A DNA stretch of 64,000 nt from the NCBI GenBank assembly GCA_963575745.1, contig CAUYUJ010014260.1, forward strand, positions 809,287 to 873,286, written 5' to 3'. The notes beneath the pieces are model-generated. The model saw nothing but the letters and a program-made list of their open reading frames with translations, made no database searches and was not told the origin of the DNA. Position numbers and translations under genes: made by a program. Shown in pieces: positions 1 through 10,039 of the stretch (the stretch's first letter is position 1; the number at the start of each line of letters is the position of its first letter). The DNA comes from Prorocentrum cordatum. Lineage: Eukaryota; Sar; Dinophyceae; Prorocentrales; Prorocentraceae.

Positions 1-1590
1 TACATGTTGTGTCGTGGCCCTAGGGGGATGTGTTGTGTCGTTGCCTTGGGGGGGGGTCAGGGGGCAGATTCTGGGAGGCCCTCGCAATAAGCGCATTTTA
101 ACGAGGTCGTAAGCGACCAAGCTGACTGAACATACATTATGCCCAGTACATGTAATAACATGAAGCGGGGGTCCGCTGGACTAGGCTGGAACTGCAGGAA
201 AGATGTACCAGCCGCGACATTGAATCTAACCTCCCAGGAGTTGCAGCGCAGCTGGTGCGAACGTGTGCTAGTCAAACAGCGTTCGGAGGAGCTCGTTCTC
301 CGCGGCCTTGTCCTGACTCCCTTTCCAAATCTGCTCCTGGCCTTGCCTCGCCCGCGCACGGCCTCGCCTCCCTCCCCTCGCGTCGGCATGCCGCCGCATG
401 CCCTGCATTTATGGGAGCAAACGATGAAAACAACCTTCTGAGGCGGACGATTAAACGAATAGTTCCGCGGGCTTTCGCGCCACCGCAACAGCGGGGGGGC
501 GGGGCAAGCAGACGGAGGCCGGACAATCCCGGGTTGTCCGGAAGCCCGGCGGGGGGGCGCGGGCTGACAATTCAGAGCGGGGGGGCGAGGGTCAATTCAG
601 AGCCGGGCAGGCAAAAGCTGGGAAGGACTTTGCGGGCGGACGATTCGAATCCGCAGGGGCGAACAGTTCAAGGCCGCGAGGGCTGATTTTGGCCAACACA
701 CAGAATAGGAAGTAGAAATTTCTGATCCGCCAGTCCTGCGCGGAAGGCAAACATTCTGCGCCGCCTTCAGACAGCGACCTCCTTCCCACCTCCTTTTCCT
801 ATTTTCCTCCCCCTCCTTCTCCTCCACCTCGTCCTCCTCCTTCTTCTCCTCCTCCTCCTCCTCCTTCCCCTCATTGTTCTATCCATTGTCATCTTCTCCC
901 TGCTAATTTTTGTTCCTCTACAGTTACTCAGCATGAATACCACTCCTCGTTCCTCCCTGATGCACTCTGGATGATTGCCTGCACCCCTCCGCGTATTGTG
1001 TTCTTGGTTACACGCAGGTTTGGCGCGAATCCGTTTCTTATAATTGTTTTTCAATCGGAACGTGTTCGGCTCTTCCAACATATTGTTCCCGCTGTTACTC
1101 TGGCCTCGTGTTCGTGCTTCCGCTCGGTTGCTCCCGCGGCAACGTTGGCCTCATTTTCAAGCTCCAACCGCCGCCCGCGAGGACGACAGTTGGGCCGTCC
1201 TCAGGTTTGCCCTTAAGTAGGGGATGAAACCAAACAAAGAACGGCATGAATGTAAACACTCGGCGGTCCTCCCTGGATTTCCTGGATCTGCGCTGGGACT
1301 CCCTAGCGCCGCTTCCAGCGCCCCCTCTCCGCAATCCTCCTTCCGCGGCCGCGGGTGATCAAACGAACGCAGGATGACGAATAGAAAATCAGCTTCCACA
1401 AGGCGGCAAAAGAAAACGCCGGGGGGCGGGAGACGATTAAAAACAGTTTCCGGCGGTTTTCTACCAGTCTGCCCCACTCATTCATGTTGGGGCCCCTGGG
1501 ACGGCGTGGGGGGAGGGCATTGTCTTAACCGTTTGCCCCCACTGCGCATGTGCAAAGAGCTTCCTGGGCAGGGCGGTCCTCCGCTCATGC
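1..1590. other. no gene recognised
   Basis: I see no convincing coding exon here. The stretch is GC-rich with short G-runs and a CT-rich tract at about 780-880 that creates spurious arginine- and proline-rich frames. It lies downstream of the thioredoxin-like gene, which is transcribed leftwards, so its left end probably includes that gene's 3' flank. Confidence 0.5.
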
Positions 1591-1591
1591 T

Positions 1592-2461
1592 TCACCTCTC
1601 CCTGCCGCCGTCGGCTGCGAGCTCCACGGCGCCGCCCTGGCTCTCAGGACGCGCCCTGCCCTCGCGGCGCCGCACGCGCGCGGCCTCCATCTGCTCACGC
1701 CAGCGCTCCTCCTCGCGAGCTCCCAGGGCCTCTCTGGACCGCTGGGCGCGCTTCTCCAGCGACCACAGGTACCAGAATGCCCCACAGAGCACGGCGGCCA
1801 CAACCAGCAGGGGGAGCACCAACTCCAGCAGCACCTCCAGCGCGGAGCACAGCAGCCGCTCCGGGCGGGAGCGGTGCTTGGGCAGCGGCCAGGCCTCACC
1901 GATCCCGAGGCCTGCGCGCACAAAGCGGGCCCACGCGTCTACCGAGTAGAAGCCCGAGTACTTCTTGGACCGGTTGCCAGAGATCAAGACAAGCGTCGGA
2001 TAGCCACGGATGCCCCACTCCGTGGCCACCCCGACCTCGGTCGTGGCGTCCACCTGCGCGATCCCCGCCTCGCCCTCCAGCTGCTGCGCGAGCAGCGCCC
2101 AGTCTTTCGCCATCGCCCTGCAGTGGCCACACCATGGAGCATAAAACTTGACAAACCATGGCTTGGGAATGCCTCCTGGGAGGAAGGCGAAACGGCATAA
2201 CCACAACCTGTCGGATCCCCACTGCGGTGCCTTGGATCGGCGCTGGTCCCCCTCCCTGGCGCGCGGAGGAGGCCAGGTGCGGCTCCAGGGGCGCCGCCGG
2301 GGGAGCCTGGCGCAGATGCAACACATCCGCGCGGACCTCGGACAGATTATGCTTGTCTTGTTGCCTTCTTCGAGTCCTGCGACGCGGGCGTCGAAGTCTG
2401 CGTCTGTCAGCGATACCACCTCCCCCTCGAAAGCTTGACCAGCGAATCGGTGCACCCGCAT
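1592..2461 (-). CDS. membrane-anchored thioredoxin/PDI-like protein, C-terminal exons
   Basis: This is a thioredoxin-fold disulfide oxidoreductase of the PDI/TMX type, expected in the secretory pathway. Numbering the open frame from 2461, residues 14-33 (VVSLTDADFDARVAGLEEG) are the usual start of a PDI domain. The active site FYAPWCGHC is at 106-114 and the cis-proline loop GYPTL at 153-157. A hydrophobic segment at about 210-233 is followed by a basic and acidic tail to the stop at 1592, which fits a single C-terminal membrane anchor. Between residues about 36 and 97 the translation is arginine- and proline-rich and unlike any thioredoxin; I read it as an intron (see 2176-2352). The ATG at 2461 is probably not the true start: a stop lies just upstream, no signal peptide is present, and at least one upstream exon must exist. 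Neighbouring sequence gives no reliable candidate for it. Confidence 0.8.
   Translation of the reverse strand: MRVHRFAGQAFEGEVVSLTDADFDARVAGLEEGNKTSIICPRSARMCCICARLPRRRPWSRTWPPPRAREGDQRRSKAPQWGSDRLWLCRFAFLPGGIPKPWFVKFYAPWCGHCRAMAKDWALLAQQLEGEAGIAQVDATTEVGVATEWGIRGYPTLVLISGNRSKKYSGFYSVDAWARFVRAGLGIGEAWPLPKHRSRPERLLCSALEVLLELVLPLLVVAAVLCGAFWYLWSLEKRAQRSREALGAREEERWREQMEAARVRRREGRARPESQGGAVELAADGGRER
2176..2352 (-). mobile_element. probable GC-AG intron derived from an inverted-repeat element
   Basis: Removing 2352-2176 (minus sense) joins the N-terminal PDI strand to the WCGHC exon in frame (phase 1), with a GC donor and an AG acceptor followed by G. Both are allowed in dinoflagellates. The edges carry an imperfect inverted repeat: GCATAATCTGTC at the donor side and GACAGGTTGTGGTTATGC about 18 nt before the acceptor. 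The interior shares the motif order TCCGCGCGGA ... GGGGGACCAGCGCCGATCCAA with elements at 4.5, 11.4 and 48.9 kb. Exact boundaries are inferred; another GC donor lies 8 nt upstream at GAAG/GCAAC. Confidence 0.55.
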
Positions 2462-2464
2462 CGC

Positions 2465-3390
2465 GAGTCAGATCCCTTGAAGACGGGGAGGGTGGTCAAC
2501 TGCTGGGTGGGCGTGGCGGCCTGACCACCAGACCCGCTGCGCAGATCTGACCAGCAATGTAAAACGAACTGGCTCGGCTGTGTTTTCCAGGGGGGCGACC
2601 TCGCCGCGCGCCGAGCGCGGCAGCACGGCGGCTGCAACCGCCCAGGGCCCCAGGCGCGGCCGCATGCGGAGAGGCTGGGCACGCCTGGGGGCCGCAGGCG
2701 ACGCCGGGGCTTGGGCTGCGGAGCACCTCGAGCCACGAGCCGTGCAACAAGGTCATCATTCCTTCCGTCCTCCGCCGACGTTCAGCAGCATCCGCGGCGG
2801 GTGGCCTCCGTCGTGCTTCTGGGCCACCGGGGGGCCGCTTCGGGCCCCCGGGCGCTCGCAGATCGACCCGGTCTGGGCGACCCTGCGCAGAGAAGATCCC
2901 GACGGCTCCAGAAAGACGCCGCCAGGGGAGCTCCTGGCAACAGCGGGACTTTGGGAGCACGACCGCGGTGGCACGACTCGTCCACGGAACACCATGAGCC
3001 CGAGAGCAACGATGAGAGGCTCCGAGACCGCAATGGTCTCCCCGCGGTCGGCCGACCCTACCCCCTCACCTTTCCATTCTGCCACTGCCCCTGCCTCTTG
3101 CCTCTTGCCTTCTGCCTGCCGCCCCCCCCCTCCAGCCCCCATTCCGCAAGTATCCTCCCTCCTCCACCTCGCCTCTCTCCTCATTATTCCTCGCTCCTCC
3201 CTCTTCCTTCCTCCCTCTTCCCTCTTCTCTCCCCCTTCCCCTTCTCCCGCCTCCTTCCTCCCCCGTCCTCCTCTTCCTCCACCTCGAGGGTTCTGCGAGC
3301 AGGGCGAGAATGCCGATCCTCGGGCCTGGGCAATGCTTGGGCGCAGGCAAAAGGACGAGGTGAACAACCAAAACAATGACTAATCACTCG
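2465..3390. other. upstream flank of the thioredoxin-like gene, CT-rich
   Basis: Missing 5' exons of the minus-strand thioredoxin gene should lie here or further right, but I cannot pick them out. A CT-rich tract occupies about 3060-3290. Several long frames on both strands are compositional. Confidence 0.4.
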
Positions 3391-3392
3391 TC

Positions 3393-3850
3393 AATCCCAC
3401 CAACCCTTTGAGCGTTGGTGGTCTAACGGTTTTGGTCGTCTATGTTTCTAAAACCCTTCGTCCCCTTCGGGGAGGGGTTTCAGCCCTCACCCGACCCCCC
3501 CCCAGCGGCGTGGATGCGGGGGCCGCGATGGGTTAGAGCCTCAAGCGCTCAAGATGCTCGAGAATGGCCTCCAAGGTGGCTCAAGCTAGTAGGAGGATTG
3601 TTCAAGATGGCCTGAACCCGAAAGAAACTCAATGATGTATGCCTTCTCACCTTTTCGCTTCCGATGGGCTTCTGGGGCCTCAAGATGGCCCAAGAGAGCC
3701 CTGCGCGGGGCCCAAGATGCCCCCTAAGACGGACCCGATCGCGCCCAACAGCACTTCTGGGCCCTGGGACAACTCAAATGAGCCCCGCTAGGACCCTAGA
3801 ACCTTGTGGAAGCCTCAAGGGGGCGCCGAGGGGAGCCAAACAAATCAATC
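3393..3850. repeat. dispersed repeat copy plus CAAGATGGCC-type tract
   Basis: Segment 3395-3560 (CCCACCAACCCTTTGAG, then CCTTCGGGGAGGGGTTT, then a GGGTTAGAGCCTCAAG-type end) has the same order of motifs as copies at 32.5, 37.9, 38.4, 41.8 and 57.1 kb. It is followed by degenerate CCCAAGATGG/CCTCAAGATGGCC repeats to about 3850. Confidence 0.55.
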
Positions 3851-3894
3851 ACAGGATCCCCGGGATCACCGGACCCCAGGAGTCTCCAACAATC

Positions 3895-4260
3895 ACAGGA
3901 ATTCTCGTCCTCGTTTTCCTCTTCCTCCTCTGCAATTTCCTCGTTATCGTCCTCTTCCTCGTGTTCGTCATCGTCGTTGTCCTCCTCTTCCGCCTCCTCC
4001 TCATCCTCCTCCCTCTCATTGTCCTTCTGATCCTCCTCCTCCTCCTTCTCTTCCTCTTCCTCCTCCTCCCTCTCCTCGTCCTTCTCATCCTCCTCCCCCT
4101 TCTCCTCCTCCTCGTGCTCGTACTCGTCACCCTCGTCCTCCTTATCATCCTCGTCATCATTCTCGTTCTTGGCCTGGTCGTCACCCGTCCTCCTCCTCCG
4201 TTTCCTCCTCCTCCGTTTCCTCCTCCTCCTCCTCCGTTTCCTCCTCCTCCTCCTTATTCC
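3895..4260. repeat. imperfect TCC/TCG-rich trinucleotide tract
   Basis: Long polypyrimidine stretch made of CTC, CTT and GTC triplets. It creates leucine-, serine-, glutamate- and arginine-rich frames in all six readings that should not be taken as proteins. Confidence 0.9.
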
Positions 4261-4520
4261 CGCGGTCCCCAAGAACGGTCCCGAGATAGCCCCAAAATGA
4301 CGAAAAGAAAGTGCCACGAATACCGAAACACGGATTCTTCGGGGCGATTGTTCCACAGCATGCTTCTATACTTCCATGATCAAGGCAACTCGCCTGTGGA
4401 TCGCTTCTTGATGGGCAAGTGGGGGGACACGGGCAGCGACAATAATTGCACTCACTGACGCGGTCGCTGCTACGAAGAGCCGTATTTGTCCGTTTGTTCT
4501 CTCAGCCCTGGAGTGTGCTA

Positions 4521-4674
4521 TAAGGGAACGAAGAATGACATAAACATAAAAACTGGATGTCCGCGCGGAGCGCGCCAGGGGCGGCGCCGGAGGCGCCGCC
4601 AGGGGGTCCAGCGCGGATCCGAGAAATCAGCGCGGACCTCCCAGTTTTTGTGTATGTCATTCTTCGTTCCCTTA
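4521..4674. mobile_element. MITE-like element with ~34-bp terminal inverted repeats
   Basis: The left end (4521-4555) begins TAAGGGAACGAAGAATGACA. The right end (4641-4674) is its reverse complement over about 34 positions, with one mismatch and one 1-base gap. The interior is GC-rich and includes the hairpin GGCGGCGCCGGAGGCGCCGCC-like sequence around 4577-4600. No coding capacity, so it is non-autonomous. A target-site duplication is not obvious. The core (4557-4645) recurs without these termini at 11.4 and 48.9 kb and in the thioredoxin intron. Confidence 0.85.
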
Positions 4675-4679
4675 GGCTC

Positions 4680-5275
4680 GGCGTCGCTGCGACAACGAAC
4701 GACGGGAGTACCATTTTCGAGGGCGGACCTGTGAGGGGCGCGAACCGCCACCATCAGAGCGACTTGAAGGCGTGAGTGTGGCTGTCGTGGGTCTCTTGTG
4801 TTGCCCTGGCCGGGGGCTCCCCGTCGCCCTTGGTCGGGCCTGTGGCCGTGGCCGATGGTGGTCGGCGGCCCGCGGGCGCCCTGACCAGCGAGAGTGCAGG
4901 GCTGCTGACAAAATGTGACCTCGAGGAGCGGTTGCGGCTGAAGACTGTGACAGCTCTCCCCCCCCGAAAGGCCGTCTGCTATCTGCGCAGGCCTGAGTGC
5001 ACCCACTGGGTGGCACTAGTGCCCTTCAGCCTCCCGAAGGGCATCTTGGCACTTGCCACTTGCGCTCGCTCACGTGGGCGTGGGGCAAGAAAAAGAGCGC
5101 AACGCTGCGGCGTTGCTGCGTGCCCAGAAGTGATGTGTGTGCAAGCAGCCAAATCGGAGAATCGTGCCGCTTCGCATGCGAGCAGCGGCTACACAGCGGG
5201 CGCCGTGAGAGGCTGAGTTCCGCGCGGCTCTCGTGAGGCCTCAGCCCGCGGACTGCATACATTACACTCCTTCCT
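4680..5275. other. no gene recognised
   Basis: GC-rich unique-looking sequence with open frames of up to 146 codons on both strands. None has a recognisable domain or convincing splice context. Confidence 0.4.
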
Positions 5276-5484
5276 TCTCCTCTGTCTCCGCCTCCTCCGC
5301 CTCCTCCTCTTCCTCCTCCTCCTCATCATCCTCGCCTTCTTCCTCTTCTTATTCGTATTCGTTTACTTAGGCGTAGTATTATCATTCTTATTGCGGTTAT
5401 GATTATCACCCGCGTTTCTATTCTTATTATTAGTATTGAAAAATGATACTGTTCGTCTTCCTCTTCTTCGTCATCCTCCTCCGC

Positions 5485-5526
<42 letters not shown>

Positions 5527-5575
5527 CTCCTCCTCCTCCTCCTCCTCCTCCTCCTCCTCCTCCTCCTCCTCTCTC
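5276..5575. repeat. TCC/GTCCTC tract
   Basis: CT-rich triplet DNA, nearly pure (TCC)n from about 5525 to 5570 and GTCCTC repeats just before it. Confidence 0.9.
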
Positions 5576-5805
5576 CTGTCTACCACATGTCCCTCCTCCC
5601 TCCGTCGTGGCAAACTCCCAAACCCGGCGCCAGCCCTTCCGCCTCTCTCTCAGCCTCGTACCCTCCCTGCCGACTGGAAGGGCATCGCACTCCCAGCCGC
5701 CCGCCCTCCTTGGAAACGGGATGGGGCCAGCACCGTAATGTAAGGAGGGCCGATGGCCTTTTAAGGCAAGTCGAAACCTTCAGAACGTGAGCGCGCCGCT
5801 GGGGC

Positions 5806-8180
5806 AGTCGTCGATCGATCGGTCAGAAACCCATGGATCGCCAGAAACCCTTGGGGAATCTGGCGACTGATGGCGTTCCCACACTTCGGCTGGGAGAATG
5901 ATAAGACACCCATAGATCGCTGGAAATCCCTAGGGACTCTGGCGACCGATGGGTTTCCCATAATCCAGCTCTGAGAATTATGGGGAACCCGGTCGCCAGA
6001 ACCCCCAGGGAATCCGGCGACCCATGGATTGCCCATGATTCGGTTGAAGACTTATGGGGAACCCATCGGTCGCCAGAAACCCTTAGGGAATCTGGCGATT
6101 TATGGGTTTCCTATAATTCGGCTGTGAGAACTGTAAGAAACCCACAAGCGGCCAGACTCCCTAAAGGTTTCTGACGAATTATGGGTTTCCTATAAGTCGG
6201 AACCTGGATCCAGTGATCCAGCTCGCCGCCGCAACCGCAGCCGCAACGGGGCAGTCGTCCATCTACGGGCTTCCCATACTTCGGCTGGGATAACTGAGGG
6301 GAGCCCATAGGTCGCGAGAGCACCCTAGAGAATATGGCGACCTATGGGTGTCCCATCATTCGGCTGCGAGAATTACGGGAAACCCATGGGTCGCCAGAAA
6401 TTAAGGAATCTGGCGACCTTTGGGTTTCCTTTAATTCGGCTGGGAGGATTATAAGGAACCCATCGGTCGCCAGAACCCTCTCGGGAATCTGGCGACCGAT
6501 GTGTTTCCCATACTTCGGCTGGGAGAATGATTGGGAAACCATATGTCGCCAGAACCCCCTGGGAATCTGGCGACCGATGGGTTTCCGATAATTCGGTCGC
6601 CAGACCCCCTAGGGAATCTGGCGACCTTACTTGGCTTCCCACAATTCGGCCAGGAGAATTATGGGAAACCCATGGGTCGCCAGAAACTCCTAGGGAATCT
6701 GGCGACCTTTGGGTTCCCCGCCAGATTACCGAAAGGCCTCTGGCGTCCTATGGGCTTTCCTTAATTCGCACAGCTTGCCTAGGGGTTTCTGGCGACCGAT
6801 GGGTTTCCCATCATTCTCCCGGCCGAAGTATGGGAAACCCATCGGTCACCAGATTCCCTAGTTTCTGGCGACCTATGGGTCCCCCCATATTCTCTCAATC
6901 GAATCCTGGGAAACCCATCGGTCGCCAGAATCCCGAGGGGTTTCTGGCGACCTATAGATTTCCAATCCTTCTCCCAGCCGAATTATAGGAACCCCATAGG
7001 TCGCCAGATTCCCTACGGGCTTCTGGCGACCTATGGCTGTCCCATAATTCTCCCAGCCGAAGTATGGGAAACCCATAGGTCGCCAGATTCCCTGGTGGTT
7101 TCTGGCGGCGTATGGGTTTCCATGATTCGCCCAACCGAATGATGGGAAGCACATGGGTCGCGAGAGTCCTTGGGGGGTTCTGACGACCTGTGCGTTTCCC
7201 ACAATTCGGAATTATGGGAAGCCCGTAGATGGACGACTGCCCCCGCGGCCGCGGCTGCGGCTGCGGTGGCGAGTGGGATCCAGGTTCCGAACTACGTCAA
7301 ATCCATAGGTCGCCAGAACCACCTCTGGGGATCTGGCGACCTATAGGTTTCCCCGAATTCGCGGCGGCGAGCGGGGTCCAGGTTACGAATTATGGGAAGC
7401 CCATAGGTCGCCAGATTCCCTGGGGGGTTCTGGCGACCTATGGGCTTCCCATAAGTCTCCCAGCCGAGTTAGGGGAAACCCATAGGTCGCCAGATTCCCT
7501 AGGCGTTTCTGGCGACCGATGAGTTTCCCATAATTCCCCCAGCCAAATCATAGGAAACCCATCGGTCGCCAGATTCCCTGGGGGCTTTTGGCGACCTATG
7601 GGTTTCTTATACAGCTCCAAGCCGAAGTATAGGAAACCCATGGGTCGCTAGATTCCTTGCAGGCTTCTAGCGACCTATGGGTTCCCCATAATTCTTTCAG
7701 CCGAAGTATGGGAACACACATGGGCCGTCATATTCCCCAAGGGTTCTGGCGACCTATGGGATTCCCATAATCATCCCAGCCGAATGATGGAAACCACATG
7801 GGTCGCCAGATTCCCGAGGGGTTTCTGGCGACCTTTGGGTTCCCAATAATTCTCCCGGCCGAAGTATGGGAAACCCATAGATCACCAGATTCCCTGGGGG
7901 GGTCCTGGCTACCTCTGGGTTCTCAGTTCTCCCAGCCGAATGATGAGAAACCCATGGGCCGCCAGGTTCCCTAGAGGTTTCTGGCAACCCATAGGTCGCC
8001 AGACTCCCCATGGGTTTTTGGCGACCTATGGGTTTTCCATACTTCGTAACCTGGATCCCGCTCGCCGCCACACTCGCAGCCGCAGCTGCGGCTCGCGTCT
8101 GGGGCCCTGCGACCTCGGGTTTCCCATAATTCGCCTTTGGGAACTACTAAATTATGGGAAACCCGTAGATGGACAGCAGC
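5806..8180. repeat. tandem array of an ~80-bp double-palindrome unit
   Basis: About 25-30 diverged units. Each contains two inverted repeats. One is centred on the AATTCGGCTGGGAGAATT region, flanked by GGGTTTCCCATA and TATGGGAAACCC. The other is centred on CCCTAGGG, flanked by GGTCGCCAGAA and TTCTGGCGACC. The distance between successive TCTGGCGACC sites is about 80-81 bp where units are intact (for example 6408, 6488, 6568, then 6617 and 6698). GC-rich islands carrying GTAGATGGAC and GGATCCAG motifs interrupt the array at about 6195-6265, 7220-7300, 7350-7385 and 8045-8190, in alternating orientations, as if blocks had been inverted or nested. No protein is encoded. Confidence 0.92.
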
Positions 8181-8575
8181 CCGCCGCTGGATGCCCTAAA
8201 GGGGGAGGTGCGGGACCCCCCCCCTTCACCCCCTTTCCCCGGTCCGTTGTCCTGGGACCCCCCCTCCCAATACGAAGTCTTCGCCGAGAGCTCTAAAGAA
8301 CAGTGTGCCAGCCGCCGCACCAGCGCTGGCTCACGCTCCCATTGGCCTCTCAGCGGGGTTCCCCGCTCCGCTGTCAACTGTGTCGGCAGCAATCCCCAGG
8401 ATGTCTTTTGGATTTGAGCCATAACAGAAACCGAGTGCGCATCCACAAGCTAAGCCTACTCTGAAAATTAGCATGACGAAGGACCCAACCATATGCAGCT
8501 GCGAGAGCTGCGAAGGAGATGAGACGAAGGAGGGGGGCGCGCAAACTCCGAGTAGCGCACGGGGTATAGCCTTCT
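8181..8575. other. no gene recognised
   Basis: Short spacer between the palindromic array and the satellite. No coding or structural signal seen. Confidence 0.4.
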
Positions 8576-8579
8576 GCCA

Positions 8580-10030
8580 CGAAACGTGTAAAGGGTGTGG
8601 CGACATGAGTCGGGAGGACGCCTGCGAACTTTCCCGCTGCGGCTTTCGGTGTAGCTCCATATGGGGCCACGAAACGTGTGAGGGGTGTGCCGAAATGGGG
8701 CGGAGGTGCCATGCGAACTTTCCCACTCGGGCCTTCGGTGGAGCTGCATACAGGGCTTCGAAGCGTGTGAGGGTGTGCCGAAATGACGCGGCGGTGCCAC
8801 GGGACCACGAAACGTGTGAGGTGTGAGGGGTGTGTCGAAACAGGGCGGTGGTGCCATGCGAACTTGCCCACAGGGGCCTTCTGCCGAGCTCCATGTAGGG
8901 CCACGAAACTTGTGAGGGGCGTGCCTGAATGGGGCGGCGGTGCGATGCGAATTTTCCCACTGAGGCCTCCTGTGGAGCTCCCTATGGGGCCACGGAGCGT
9001 GTGAGGGGTGTGCCGACATGGGGCGGCGCCATGCGAACTTTCCCACTGGGGCCTTCGGTGGAGCTCCCTATGGGGCCACGAAACGTTTGAGGTGTGCCAG
9101 AATGGGGCGGCGGTGACATGCGAGCTTTCCCACTGGGGCTTTTGGAGGGGCACCCCATGGAGTCACGAAGCGTGCGAGGGGTGTGCCGAAATGGGGCGGC
9201 GGTGCCATGCGAACTTTCCCACTGGGGCCTTCGGTTCAGCTCCCTATGGTGCCACTGAGCGTGTGAGGGGCGCCGAAATGGGGCGGCGGTGCCATGCGAA
9301 CTTTCCCACTGGGGCCTCAGGATGGGCTCCCTATGGAGCCACGAAGCGTGTGAGGGGTGTGCCGAAATTAGGCGGCGTTGCCATGCAAACTGTCCCACTG
9401 CGGCCTTCGGTGGAGCTCCCTATGGGGCCACGAAGCGTGTGAGGGGTGTGCCAAAATGGGGCGGCGGTGCCATGCGAATTTTCCCACTGGGGCTTCAGGT
9501 GCCATGCGAGCTTTCCCACTGGGGCCTTCGGGGGGGCTCCCTGTGGAGCCACGAAACGTTTGATGGGGTGTGCCTGAATGCGGCGGCGGTGCCACGCGAA
9601 CTTTCCCACTGGGGCCTTCGGTGGCGCTCCCTAAGGGGCCACGGAGCGTGTGAGGGGTGTGCCGAAATGGGGCGGCGGTGACATGCCAACCTTCCCACCG
9701 GGGCCTTCGGTGCAGCTCCCTATGGGGCCACGAAGCGTGCGAGGGGTGTGCCGAAGTGGGGCAGCGGTGCCATCCATGTTTTTCCACTGGGGCCTTCGGT
9801 GGAGCTCCTTCTGGGTCCACGAAGCGTGTGAGGGGTGTTCCGAAATGGGGCGGCGGTGCCATGCGAACCTTCCCACTGGGGCCTTAGGTAGGGCTCCTTG
9901 TGGGACCACGAAACGTGTGAGGGGTGTTCCGAAATGGGGCGGTGGTGCCATGCGAACTTTCCCATTGGGGCCTTAGGTGGAGCTCCCCATGGGGCCACGA
10001 AACGTGTGAGGGGTGTGCCGAAATGGGATG
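8580..10030 (+). repeat. ~88-bp tandem satellite, about 16 units
   Basis: The unit runs GCCACGAAACGTGTGAGGGG, TGTGCCGAAATGGGGCGGCG, GTGCCATGCGAACTTTCCCA, CTGGGGCCTTCGGTGGAGCT, CCCTATGGG. GCCACGAA-type starts fall near 8667, 8753, 8811, 8899, 8989, 9073, 9161, 9249, 9337, 9426, 9548, 9638, 9727, 9816, 9905 and 9995, so most steps are 84-90 bp. Because 88 is not a multiple of three, the long open frames on both strands change phase from unit to unit and are not evidence of a protein. Confidence 0.93.
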
Positions 10031-10039
10031 GGCGAGGGG

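Noticed and set aside
5806-8180. CRISPR array
   Set aside because: The repeats are themselves palindromic and contiguous with no unique spacers, no cas genes are present, and the setting is eukaryotic.
8570-10000. Repeat protein encoded by the 88-bp satellite
   Set aside because: The unit length is not a multiple of three and the frames rotate; equal openness occurs on the opposite strand.
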